From Desulfofundulus salinus (GTDB taxonomy: Bacteria; Bacillota; Desulfotomaculia; Desulfotomaculales; Desulfovirgulaceae), in assembly GCF_003627965.1 (NCBI RefSeq), contig NZ_RBWE01000001.1, positions 976,488 through 1,040,487 of the forward strand: a DNA stretch of 64,000 bases, given 5' to 3'. The position numbers and the translations under genes were made by a program. Numbering within the stretch: position 1 is the stretch's first letter; each line of letters opens with the position of its first letter. Under the pieces are notes generated by a model, which ran no database searches, was not told the DNA's origin, and saw only the letters and a list, made by a program, of their open reading frames with translations. Shown piece after piece: positions 33,643 to 41,689 of the stretch.

Positions 33643-34884
33643 TTGGAATTTCACGACCTTCTCAAGCGGGTCAGGTACCGCGTGGTGAAAAAATGCGGGG
33701 ATTTGTTCCTGCAGGACCGTGAAGACCGTACCAGGCAGGAGGAAGTGATCAGGAAAGAGGTCAGGGAGCTGGTGGGGCGGGAGGATACCGGCCTGGAGAA
33801 GGAGGTCATCTCCTACCTCATCGGCCTCGGGCCGGTGGAACGGTTCCTGGAGGAACCGGACGTGAACGAGATAATGATCAACAAAAGGAACGAAATCTGG
33901 ATCGAACGCGCCGGGAGCAAAATGGAGCGGGTGGACGTGGAGTTCGAGAGCGATGAGGAGCTGCTGACGTTCGTCCACCGCATAGTGCACCGGTGCGGCC
34001 GCCGGGTGAACTTCAACAAGCCCCTGGTGGACGCCCGGCTGCCCGACGGGTCGCGGGTGAACGCGGTGGTGCCGCCTTCGGCGCCCAACCCGGTGGTCAC
34101 CATCAGGAGGTTCGTGGTCAAGTATTTCTCCGAGGAAGACCTGATCGCCCAGGGGTACATGAACCGGGAGATGGCCGATTTCTTCCGGTACGCCGTCCGG
34201 GGCAGGCTGAACATCATCGTGTGCGGGGCCACCGGTTCCGGCAAGACGACTTTCCTGCGCCTCCTGGCCAGCCACATTCCGGAGAATGAAAGGCTCATTG
34301 TCATTGAAGACACCCGGGAACTGGCCCTGGACCACCCTCATGTGGTGTCCCTCGAGGCTTGCGAGAAGGCCAGCATATACGAACTGATGGTCAACGCCCT
34401 GCGCATGAGGCCCAGCCGGATCATCCTGGGTGAGGTGCGTGGTGCCGAGGCCTTCGAGCTCCTCCAGGCCATGGGCACGGGTCACGAGGGGAGCCTCACG
34501 TCGCTGCACACCAATTTCGGCAAAATGGAAGCCATACACCGGCTGGTCAGGGCCATGATCCGGGTGGGCGGCATGACCGCCGAAGACCTGATCGCCCAGA
34601 TTTCGGAGACGGTGGACATGACCGTGTTCATCAAGAAGTTTCCCGACGGCAGGCGGAGGATCACCCACGTCACCGAGGTGCGGAGCGAAAACGGCCGGCC
34701 CGTGTTCAACGACATCTACCGGTACGACTACGCGGGCGCGAAACACGTGGCCGTGGGGAGGCTGAGCGACGAACTGCTGGAGCGCATGCGGGAAAATCTC
34801 CTGGGCGAGCCCCTTCCCGCCATCGCCCCCTTCGGGAAAAAGCAGGAAGGGGGGAAAACATGCCTGTCATTGCATGCGCTTTGA
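33643..34884 (+). CDS. tadA: Tad pilus secretion ATPase TadA/CpaF (operon B)
   Basis: 413 residues from TTG 33643 (AGGGGGGAT upstream). Walker A GATGSGKTT near residue 195, Asp box VIEDTRELAL, Walker B region IILGEVRGAEAF and His box MGTGHEGS. It is a complete ATPase distinct from the operon A copy. The end overlaps tadB by 25 bases. Confidence 0.92.
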   Translation: MEFHDLLKRVRYRVVKKCGDLFLQDREDRTRQEEVIRKEVRELVGREDTGLEKEVISYLIGLGPVERFLEEPDVNEIMINKRNEIWIERAGSKMERVDVEFESDEELLTFVHRIVHRCGRRVNFNKPLVDARLPDGSRVNAVVPPSAPNPVVTIRRFVVKYFSEEDLIAQGYMNREMADFFRYAVRGRLNIIVCGATGSGKTTFLRLLASHIPENERLIVIEDTRELALDHPHVVSLEACEKASIYELMVNALRMRPSRIILGEVRGAEAFELLQAMGTGHEGSLTSLHTNFGKMEAIHRLVRAMIRVGGMTAEDLIAQISETVDMTVFIKKFPDGRRRITHVTEVRSENGRPVFNDIYRYDYAGAKHVAVGRLSDELLERMRENLLGEPLPAIAPFGKKQEGGKTCLSLHAL

Positions 34885-35753
34885 TGGCAATAGCGTTTCT
34901 GGCCTGGTATGTGGCGCTTAAAAAAGAAAACCCGGTTGCTTCCGGGGTGAGGGGCCTGCTGGCCCGGGCGGAAGCCGAAAGTGAGGCCATATTCCTTATT
35001 CCCGGGGGAAAGAAGGACACCGGCTGGAAGCTGCACCGGCTGGGGGTGAAGATTGGCTACCGCACTTTTCTCCTCCTGGCCGGCACGGCGGGAGCCTTCC
35101 TGGCGGTGGTGTCCCTTGTCGCCCTCAAAAACCCGTTCCTGGCGGTTGTGTCCTTCGTCCTGACCCTGGCCTTCGCCCACGGCCAGGTTGACGTGCTGTA
35201 CCGGAAACGCAAAGCGGTGATCGACGAACAGGCCGAGGTCGCCCTGCAGATGCTGGCCGGGCTTTACCAGGTTACCGGGGATCTGGTGGACTCTCTCAAA
35301 AAGGTGAGCCAGGGCACCGCCTCCCCCCTGAAGGAAGAGCTCCAGCAGGTGGTGGCGGAGTACAACGCCGGTAAAGACCTGGGAACCGCCCTGAAAGACT
35401 TTGCGGAGCGGGCCGACAACCGGGACATAGAGCTGTTCGTCCAGGGGGTGTCCCTGTCGGAACACTACGGTACCGACACGTCGCAGGTGATCAAGCACAT
35501 TGCCGAGACCATCCGCAACCGCCTGCTCCTGCGGGACGAACTGAAGGCGGAGACGAGAGGCCAGAGCATGACCATCAACCTGTTTTTACTCCTGGTACCC
35601 CTGGCGGCGGCAGGTATCTGGATATTCTCCCCCACCTCCAGGGAAGTGCTCATGAACAGCCTGGCCGGGAAGGTGGTTTTGACAGCGGTGGCTGTTGTCG
35701 AGTACGTGGCGTGGTACCTCACCCGCAGGAAAGGGGTGGTGGAAGAACTATGA
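34860..35753 (+). CDS. tadB: Tad platform protein TadB (operon B)
   Basis: 297 residues from ATG 34860, overlapping tadA. Hydrophobic N-terminus, central spans, a T2SSF domain (about residues 110-230, with ALQMLAGLYQVTGDLVDSLKK) and two C-terminal spans. The stop overlaps the next start (ATGA). Confidence 0.85.
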   Translation: MPVIACALMAIAFLAWYVALKKENPVASGVRGLLARAEAESEAIFLIPGGKKDTGWKLHRLGVKIGYRTFLLLAGTAGAFLAVVSLVALKNPFLAVVSFVLTLAFAHGQVDVLYRKRKAVIDEQAEVALQMLAGLYQVTGDLVDSLKKVSQGTASPLKEELQQVVAEYNAGKDLGTALKDFAERADNRDIELFVQGVSLSEHYGTDTSQVIKHIAETIRNRLLLRDELKAETRGQSMTINLFLLLVPLAAAGIWIFSPTSREVLMNSLAGKVVLTAVAVVEYVAWYLTRRKGVVEEL

Positions 35754-36538
35754 TGGTTCTTTCCTGTGTGCTGGTTTTCATGGCGCTGCTGGCCTGGCTG
35801 GTGAGGCGGTTTGCAGGTTTCCCCGGGACGCTGGAAGTCTTCAAAGGGCTCGGCTCCCTGGCGGCATCCCCGCAAAAACTCAAAGAACTCGGAGTCAGGC
35901 TGGAAGCGCTGAACATAAAAGTGTCGCCGGAACTGTTCACGGCCTCCAGGTTTGCGGGGGCCCTGGTCCTGGCCGCCGCCGGGGGAGTGGTCATCTGGAA
36001 GTCCCCCTTCGCCGGTGCGGGGCTCCTGCTCCTGGCCTTCCCGGCCTATAAATTCCCCGAATGGCAGCTCGCCAAACTGGAGAAGGCCCGGAAGGAAGAA
36101 ATCAGCCGGGAATTCCCGCTCATGGTGGACATGGTCAGGATATACGCCCGGGCTGCGGACCTCTACCAGGCGCTCAAGATCGTGCCCTATGCTTTAAAGG
36201 GAGAGTTGGCCAAACAGATGCATGTTTTGAGCGCGGAGCTTGAAATCGCCCCCATGGCCGAGGCGCTGGAAAACTTCGCCCACCGCTGCGGGCTCCGCCA
36301 GGTGCAGGACTTCGTGGGCGTGGTCCTCCAGGGGATACGCTCCGGCATGGACGTGGACGAGATACTGCAGCGTTACTCCAGCATGGCCTACGAGCGCAGG
36401 GTGACCGAAATAAAGAGAAAGATAAAGACACAGCCGCTGATCCTCTCTGTCCTGCCCGGGCTGTTGATGTTCAGCCTGATCGTCCTCTGGGTGCTTCCCA
36501 TGTACACAAACATCATCAACAAGCTCAAAGCTTTCTGA
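35750..36538 (+). CDS. tadC: Tad platform protein TadC (operon B)
   Basis: 262 residues from ATG 35750, coupled to tadB. Same T2SSF architecture, with FPLMVDMVRIYARAADLYQAL in the cytosolic domain and a C-terminal span. A strong terminator follows, separating it from the pilin genes. Confidence 0.85.
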   Translation: MMVLSCVLVFMALLAWLVRRFAGFPGTLEVFKGLGSLAASPQKLKELGVRLEALNIKVSPELFTASRFAGALVLAAAGGVVIWKSPFAGAGLLLLAFPAYKFPEWQLAKLEKARKEEISREFPLMVDMVRIYARAADLYQALKIVPYALKGELAKQMHVLSAELEIAPMAEALENFAHRCGLRQVQDFVGVVLQGIRSGMDVDEILQRYSSMAYERRVTEIKRKIKTQPLILSVLPGLLMFSLIVLWVLPMYTNIINKLKAF

Positions 36539-36541
36539 GCA

Positions 36542-36569
36542 AACCCGCCTTGCGGCGGGTTCTTTTTTT
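36542..36569 (+). terminator. terminator between tadC and the pilin genes of operon B
   Basis: AACCCGCC, loop TTGC, GGCGGGTT, then CTTTTTTT. The following 100 bases hold only the pilin leader. Confidence 0.85.
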
Positions 36570-36674
36570 CGGGGGGCATTTCGCGGGGGAAGGAGGGTTG
36601 AGGGTGTGTTCGACGCAGCTCCCCCGGCGATTTTTTCAAAACCAGACCAATCACATTGAGGAGGTTAATGGATT

Positions 36675-36872
36675 ATGAAAAACTTCATCAAGCGCTTTTT
36701 ATCCGACGAGAGGGGTAACGCTTTCATCGAGAACGGCCTGTGGATCATCGTGGTGGTCCTGCTGGTGGCCGGCGCCGGGTACGCCCTGGCCAACCAGGGT
36801 ATCAAGTCCAAGTTCGACCAGATTCAGAATCAGGTTACCAGCACTCCGGTGCCCAACATCAGCGGCCAATAA
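36675..36872 (+). CDS. Flp-like prepilin (operon B, first)
   Basis: 65 residues from ATG 36675 (GAGGAGG upstream). Leader DERG, then G|NAFIENGLW with Glu at +5 but Asn in place of Tyr at +6, and one hydrophobic helix. The size fits a Flp pilin, though the motif is not canonical. It probably forms the main fibre of operon B. Confidence 0.75.
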   Translation: MKNFIKRFLSDERGNAFIENGLWIIVVVLLVAGAGYALANQGIKSKFDQIQNQVTSTPVPNISGQ

Positions 36873-36918
36873 CAGCAAAAGGGGGGAGGGACGGGGGTGC
36901 TTCCCCTGTCCCGGCAGT

Positions 36919-37098
36919 ATGTTCGGTTTGCTCAAGCGCATATGGCATGACGAGAGGGGGAGTCACTTTCTCGAGGTCGCCCTGTATATAATCCTGTTCA
37001 CCCTGGCCGTGGCACCTTTTGTTTCGGGCCTGGCGGGTGAAATCGGGGCGAAAATGCAGGAAATGAGGGATAAGATCGGGCAGGTGGGCGGCCCGTGA
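36919..37098 (+). CDS. second small Flp-like prepilin (operon B)
   Basis: 59 residues from ATG 36919. Leader HDERG, then G|SHFLEVALYII with Glu at +5 and one hydrophobic helix, then a short charged end. It overlaps the next start (GTGA). It has the same size and plan as the pilin before it. Confidence 0.65.
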   Translation: MFGLLKRIWHDERGSHFLEVALYIILFTLAVAPFVSGLAGEIGAKMQEMRDKIGQVGGP

Positions 37099-37577
37099 GT
37101 TTCCGGAAAGATTCCCGGGGTTCCGTCAGCATCGAAGCCCTGTTCATCGTTGCCGTCCTGCTGATGCTGTTCTTTTTCATCGTCGAAATGGGCTTCTTGA
37201 TGTACGACTGGGCGGTGGTAAACCATGCCGCCAGCGCGGCGGCGGTGGAGGCGGCCATGAACGGCCGCTTCTCCGCCGACATCCGCCAGGCCACGGCGGA
37301 ACATATAAGGAAAATGACCACGGAAGGCAGTACGATGGGTATAGACGCTTTAGAGACGTCGCTGCCGGGGAGTGTCAACCCGGGGACCATATACGTCTAC
37401 GGCACGGATCCAAATTCGAACGTCCAGCGGGGTGGGAAGATTGCCGTTGGGGTGGCATACCCCTTCCGGTTCAAAACGTTCCTTTTCGACGCCCTGGGCC
37501 GGTGGCTCATCGGGGAAAACCAGATAGTCCTGAAAGCCGGGATGACGGCGGCCAGCGAGGTGTATTTCGAGCAATGA
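37095..37577 (+). CDS. TadE-like pseudopilin (operon B, third)
   Basis: 160 residues from GTG 37095. Prepilin motif G|SVSIEALFIV and hydrophobic helix, followed by AASAAAVEAAMNGRFS, a TadE-type helix, and a soluble beta domain. It overlaps both neighbours by a few bases. Confidence 0.78.
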   Translation: MSFRKDSRGSVSIEALFIVAVLLMLFFFIVEMGFLMYDWAVVNHAASAAAVEAAMNGRFSADIRQATAEHIRKMTTEGSTMGIDALETSLPGSVNPGTIYVYGTDPNSNVQRGGKIAVGVAYPFRFKTFLFDALGRWLIGENQIVLKAGMTAASEVYFEQ

Positions 37578-38119
37578 TCTTGTCGTCGAGAATCGGGCGG
37601 GACCGGAAAGGCTTTGCTTCCGTCACCTTTCTGGTCCTGCTGCTGGCCATTATGGCGGTGGGTTCTCTCCTGGCGGATGTGGCCCAACTGTACGCGGTGA
37701 AAATAGCCGCAAGACACTATCTCAACCTCTCACTGCGGGCGGCGGCGGGCCAGCTGAGTCTGGACGACCTGAAGGACAACCGGATAGTCATAGACGAACC
37801 GGCGGCCCGGGACAGGTTTTACGAGGTACTGCGGGCGAACTTCAAACTTGACGGAACCAACCATCCTTTGCCCGGTTCCCTGGTGGACGGCCCTGTGGAG
37901 GTATGTTATTTCAGGGTGGTCAACAGCGACATGCTTCCCTTCTCCTACACTTACGGCAGCTATTCCGAAACCATCACACGCCCGGCGGTGACCGGGATAA
38001 TCAGGTTTCCGGTAAAGGTCAGTTTCTGGGGGAGGATTGTCAGCTCGGGAGTGCCGGACAGTACGGACATGTACGTGCACTCGACCGTTGCGCCGGAACT
38101 GATTGCGGAACATTTATAG
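37574..38119 (+). CDS. TadE/TadG-like pilus protein without Glu+5 (operon B, last)
   Basis: 181 residues from ATG 37574, coupled by ATGA. Leader DRKG, then G|FASVTFLVLLL: Thr stands where Glu is expected, so processing may differ. One hydrophobic helix, then YLNLSLRAAAGQLS and a soluble part. It closes operon B before a terminator. Confidence 0.65.
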   Translation: MILSSRIGRDRKGFASVTFLVLLLAIMAVGSLLADVAQLYAVKIAARHYLNLSLRAAAGQLSLDDLKDNRIVIDEPAARDRFYEVLRANFKLDGTNHPLPGSLVDGPVEVCYFRVVNSDMLPFSYTYGSYSETITRPAVTGIIRFPVKVSFWGRIVSSGVPDSTDMYVHSTVAPELIAEHL

Positions 38120-38120
38120 G

Positions 38121-38150
38121 GCCGGGTGCCTTGCCCGGCTTCTTTATTTT
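38121..38150 (+). terminator. terminator at the end of Tad operon B
   Basis: GCCGGG and CCCGGC around a 7-base loop, then TTCTTTATTTT. Confidence 0.7.
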
Positions 38151-38180
38151 GAGTCAAAAAAATGAAAGGAGGATAATCTT

Positions 38181-38867
38181 TTGCGCCGAGTTTTGATTTT
38201 CCTGGTGTTGCTGCTTCTACTTACCGCTCCTGCCCATGCTGAGATCCGGGTGGTGGGACAAGATGATTTGCCAGTCACTGTCGCTGGTTACCGGGTGTTG
38301 GACGTGCAGGATGAGCGGGAACTTGCCTGCGTGGAGTCGGTAGTCTGCGAGATCTACCACCTCCAGTCGGTGCTGCCAATCCTTGAAGAAAAGGACTGGT
38401 CGGTGTACGTGGTGCGGAAGAGGTGCAATGGACCTGCTGACGCAGCAACGGGGTCTAGCAGTGAAATTGCCGGGCTGGCCGTTCCGGGGAAAGCCTTCAT
38501 ATTTGCCAGCGGAGCGAACGCGAAATACCTTCGGGTTGTGGAAGAGAGCGACGTCGGAACGCTGGTTTTTGGAGTGCCTGCCTCCTCTTATCTTTCGGCT
38601 TACGCGACAGCTCACGAACTGGGGCACCTGGTACGGTTCGGGTATCTGTCCGAAGCCGATTTGCAGGAATACGTAAGGTTGCGCGGGCTGAAAGAGACGC
38701 AAAAGAAGAATCGGTACGATAACCCGGAGGAACTTTTCGCCGAGGACTTCCGCTGGCTCTTCGGCTCGGAGGCGGCTAACCGGGTGGAGTACAGGCCGTC
38801 TTATCCGAAACCGGGGGAGATAGAGCGGGAGTGGATCTTCAGGAAACTTACCGCTGGGTATCCGTAA
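38181..38867 (+). CDS. secreted zinc metalloprotease-like protein (HELGH)
   Basis: 228 residues from TTG 38181 (AAAGGAGGATAAT upstream). Signal peptide ending AHAE. The motif TAHELGHLVRFG stands near residue 144, and NPEELFAEDFRWLFG about 40 residues on can supply the third ligand (Glu), as in gluzincins. No wider family was recognised. It might trim surface or pilus proteins. Confidence 0.65.
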   Translation: MRRVLIFLVLLLLLTAPAHAEIRVVGQDDLPVTVAGYRVLDVQDERELACVESVVCEIYHLQSVLPILEEKDWSVYVVRKRCNGPADAATGSSSEIAGLAVPGKAFIFASGANAKYLRVVEESDVGTLVFGVPASSYLSAYATAHELGHLVRFGYLSEADLQEYVRLRGLKETQKKNRYDNPEELFAEDFRWLFGSEAANRVEYRPSYPKPGEIEREWIFRKLTAGYP

Positions 38868-38909
38868 AGCTTTCTTCTTTTTTTGAAACCACGATGAGAA
38901 AAAAAGGAG

Positions 38910-39398
38910 ATGGACAGAGTGGAAGTCGAGAATTTACTGAAAGAGCTTTGCAGCACGAAAGCGAAAGTCAAATTTTCTGGTGCAACTGATACTGGTATGA
39001 CCACCTGTCTTCGGACAATACGTTCAGCCGCGAACGAAAAAGTTATTTTTTTAGAAGACGACGGTGAGTTGTTCCTGCAAGAGGAACTAAACCATGATTC
39101 ACCAGGCAAAACAATAGACATTGAGGAAATCTTATCTACGCTTAGAACTGTAAACGCCGGACATCCCGGCAGCATGATTATTGATGGGCAGAAAATAAAT
39201 ACTCGCAACCAGACAAGCAGGTTGACACTGTGTGATTTGGAAGAAAAATGTCAGCCGCCGAAAAAATTTTCACTAATCACCAGGCAAGAACTGGTGGAAC
39301 GGTTGTTGCGGGATGTGCCTGCATCAAAACGAACATTGTCCAAAGTATTTGAAACTACCTTACAATGCCAGCCAAACTGCCTGCCAATTTTCGATTGA
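38910..39398 (+). CDS. degenerate mini-paralogue of the TadA/CpaF ATPase
   Basis: 162 residues from ATG 38910 (GTG 38919 has better spacing from AAAAGGAG). The first 90 residues align by eye with the operon B ATPase core: GATDTGMTT for GATGSGKTT, VIFLEDDGELFL for VIEDTREL, and VNAGHPGS for the His box. The Walker A lysine is Met, and much of the middle and both ends are missing, so ATPase activity is unlikely. Either a decaying copy or a regulator that joins the TadA ring. Confidence 0.6.
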   Translation: MDRVEVENLLKELCSTKAKVKFSGATDTGMTTCLRTIRSAANEKVIFLEDDGELFLQEELNHDSPGKTIDIEEILSTLRTVNAGHPGSMIIDGQKINTRNQTSRLTLCDLEEKCQPPKKFSLITRQELVERLLRDVPASKRTLSKVFETTLQCQPNCLPIFD

Positions 39399-39533
39399 AC
39401 GTTTTGCCCGGATTTTCCGAGCTTTTTTTTGTAAGGGGGGGGATTGTCCATCAGTGCCGGGCCCTTCTTTTTCGGGGTTGGCAGGCCTTTTCCTTTTGTG
39501 ACAAATTTCTGATCAAGAAAGGTGGTCTTGCAC

Positions 39534-40160
39534 GTGCACGCACTCATTCTCCACCGCCCGGGCTTGCCCGGGTGGCTGTCTGAAATGCTCAAATGCCAGG
39601 GGCCGAACAGGCTGGCTATGGAAATGCTTGCCTGGCACGAGACGCTGTATTATCACGCCATCGCCACGGCGGTGTGCGCCGAAGCTGTAGGCCGTGCGCT
39701 GGGCTTGCAGGAAAAAGAGCTGGAATGGCTCACCCAGGCGGCTTTCTTCCATGACTGCGGCAAGATTACCTGGCCTTCAGCGCTGGTAAGTAAAACCCGT
39801 TTGAGCGACGACGACCGGAAGCTGGTTAACGCCCATCCTATAGCGGGGGAATATTACCTGCGGGAATACTGGCCTGACGTGCCGGATCCAGTGTGCCGTA
39901 TCGTTAGAGAACACCACGAGAGGCCGGACGGCTCCGGTTACCCGAACGGGCTGAGAAACGGGGATATACACCCGCTGTCGGTGATAGTTGCAGCGGTGGA
40001 AGTCTATACGGCGCTCTTGGAGCACCGGCCCTACCGGGACAAAAGTTTCACCCGGGCTGAAGCCCTGGCGGAGCTAGAAAGGCAGGGTTTTCCGGGGGAG
40101 GTGGTCCGGGTGCTGGCGGGCATAAGTAAGGTGGCGGTGGGGAAGGCAGTGGGGAAATAG
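39534..40160 (+). CDS. HD-GYP cyclic-di-GMP phosphodiesterase-like protein
   Basis: 208 residues from GTG 39534 (AAAGGTGG upstream). HD motif FFHDCGK near residue 72, then NAHPIAGEYYL and REHHERPDGSGYP, the GYP signature near residue 130. It has no sensor domain. It should hydrolyse cyclic-di-GMP and so oppose the GGDEF protein at 32128. Confidence 0.85.
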   Translation: MHALILHRPGLPGWLSEMLKCQGPNRLAMEMLAWHETLYYHAIATAVCAEAVGRALGLQEKELEWLTQAAFFHDCGKITWPSALVSKTRLSDDDRKLVNAHPIAGEYYLREYWPDVPDPVCRIVREHHERPDGSGYPNGLRNGDIHPLSVIVAAVEVYTALLEHRPYRDKSFTRAEALAELERQGFPGEVVRVLAGISKVAVGKAVGK

Positions 40161-40190
40161 ATAATACTAGTGTTTTATACTAGTGTTATC
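40160..40190 (+). promoter_or_regulatory. palindromic candidate operator upstream of parM
   Basis: GATAATACTAGT and ACTAGTGTTATC form an inverted repeat (11 of 12 pairs) around GTTTTAT. ACTAGTGTT also occurs twice as a direct repeat. It lies 80 bases before parM. Confidence 0.5.
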
Positions 40191-40219
40191 GGTGTGGTAA
40201 AACGGGTGCTTTGAGAAAT

Positions 40220-40242
40220 AGCGCGTTTAACGCGCTTTTTTT
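40220..40242 (+). terminator. terminator in the parM leader
   Basis: AGCGCG, loop TTTAA, CGCGCT, then six or seven T. It lies after the HD-GYP gene and 30 bases before parM, so it either ends the upstream unit or attenuates parM. Confidence 0.65.
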
Positions 40243-40271
40243 GTGACCATTTACCGAAAGGAGCTGGTTTT

Positions 40272-41249
40272 ATGATAGCTATCGACGTGGGTTACAGCCA
40301 TACCAAGGCCGTGTCTCCAGACCAACGGGTGCTCATTCCCTCCGTCGTAGCTTCGCACCGCGAACTGCCGCTGGCTGAACTGTCCCGTAACGGCTCCGGC
40401 CACGTGGTTGAAATTCGCAGATTGAACGGCGATACCAGCGATACCAAAAAGTATTTCGTGGGCGAACTGGCCCTGCGGGAAGGCCAGGGGGCAACGTTTA
40501 CCCTGGACCGGGAGAAATACAAACATCCCAACCACGACATCCTCGTACTGGCAGCCGCCCGGCTTCTGGAGGCCCGGGAGGGAGCTACCCTGGTGGTAGG
40601 GCTCCCCGTGGCTTACTACCGCCTGCAGAGGGACGAACTTCGCAGGCACCTGGAGGCCCTGAATGCGATGGTGTCCGTAGATGGTGGGCCTCTCACCCGG
40701 CTCTCTTTCGGGAAGGTGGTGGTATACCCCCAGGGGGCCGGAGCGCTGCTGACGGCTTCCGACCTGCCGGATAACAGTCTGGTGTGCCTCGTAGACGTAG
40801 GCTACAAAACCACGGACTACGTGCTGGCCAGGGTGGCCGGTGGAAGAGTCGGCCCCGAAGGCGGCGGTTCTGTTGAGTACGGCGTCTTCCAGATGTATGA
40901 AGCTGTGGCAGCCGCCTTCGGGTCCACGACAGGGGCTCCTCTGGACATGAGCGTGGCAGCAGCCGTAGTCGCTCAGGGCAGGGTAACGTTCCGGGGCAGA
41001 GAGCTGGACCTGACGGCAGCGGTGAAGGCGGCCCGCGTCAATACCGCCCTGGCCATAGCCGACCGCGTGCTGGCGGCCCTGGGGCAAAAAGGGGACTTCG
41101 TGGCGAAGTTCTACCTGGCCGGCGGTGGGGCGAAAGCGCTACCGGAGCTGACGGATATGTTCCCGGCGGCTGAGGTCCTGCCGGACCCGCAGTGGGCCAA
41201 CGCGGAAGGATTTTTGAGGGTTGTAACCGGAACCCTCAAAAGCGCGTAA
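40272..41249 (+). CDS. parM: actin-like plasmid segregation ATPase, ParM/StbA family
   Basis: 325 residues from ATG 40272 (GAAAGGAGC upstream). Actin-fold phosphate motifs are visible: IAIDVGYSHTKA at the N-terminus, CLVDVGYKTTDY (about residue 175) and YLAGGGAKAL near residue 280. Such proteins form filaments that push plasmid copies apart, in league with a DNA-binding adaptor and a centromere. The adaptor and repeats lie just downstream, so this is a type II partition locus. Confidence 0.85.
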   Translation: MIAIDVGYSHTKAVSPDQRVLIPSVVASHRELPLAELSRNGSGHVVEIRRLNGDTSDTKKYFVGELALREGQGATFTLDREKYKHPNHDILVLAAARLLEAREGATLVVGLPVAYYRLQRDELRRHLEALNAMVSVDGGPLTRLSFGKVVVYPQGAGALLTASDLPDNSLVCLVDVGYKTTDYVLARVAGGRVGPEGGGSVEYGVFQMYEAVAAAFGSTTGAPLDMSVAAAVVAQGRVTFRGRELDLTAAVKAARVNTALAIADRVLAALGQKGDFVAKFYLAGGGAKALPELTDMFPAAEVLPDPQWANAEGFLRVVTGTLKSA

Positions 41250-41280
41250 AATCCGGCTTTGAGGGCAATTTTTCGCTTCA

Positions 41281-41393
41281 GGTACCGGTACTCCTTTGTG
41301 GCGCTGATCGTCGCGGTCATTAAGTGCCGGAACCGGAGCGGGAAAAAGGGGTCTGAAGCCGCATGACGCCTGGAAAAGAAGGTACCGGTACTC
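41281..41393 (+). repeat. paired 13-base repeats, candidate centromere (parC)
   Basis: GGTACCGGTACTC occurs at 41281-41293 and again at 41381-41393, exactly 100 bases apart, between parM and the parR-like gene. Each contains the palindrome GTACCGGTAC. A weaker CCGGAACCGG lies between them. Confidence 0.6.
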
Positions 41394-41411
41394 TTACAGG
41401 AGTGGTTCGTC

Positions 41412-41675
41412 GTGGCGAGGAATAAGACAAAGTATAAGCGGCTGGAATTGCGGCTGCCGGCTGACCACCCGCTGTTCAACTATCCTCCCGGCCAGCGGGC
41501 GGCCAGGGCGAGGGAACTCATCGACACGGCCATCCGTCTTGAAGAGCGGCTGTCGGAGATAGAGTGCCAACTGGCCGGGATTGCGCAAAAACTCACCGGT
41601 GGAGCGTGTACCAGCACCCGGAAAGTTCCCCAAAAGACCCTGGAGTTTGATGTGGAAGCATTTATGAACCTTTGA
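41412..41675 (+). CDS. parR: ParR-like partition adaptor (ribbon-helix-helix)
   Basis: 87 residues from GTG 41412 (AGGAG upstream). The start YKRLELRLPADHP followed by the helix RAARARELIDTAI fits a ribbon-helix-helix DNA-binding fold, and a coiled coil follows. It lies directly after parM and the repeats, which it should bind. Family placement is by fold and context. Confidence 0.65.
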   Translation: MARNKTKYKRLELRLPADHPLFNYPPGQRAARARELIDTAIRLEERLSEIECQLAGIAQKLTGGACTSTRKVPQKTLEFDVEAFMNL

Positions 41676-41689
41676 GCGAGGTGGTTTTC

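Noticed and set aside
32056..34746. 896-codon open frame on the minus strand
   Set aside because: Opposite GGDEF, cpaB and tadA genes with clear motifs; its translation has antisense-type composition.
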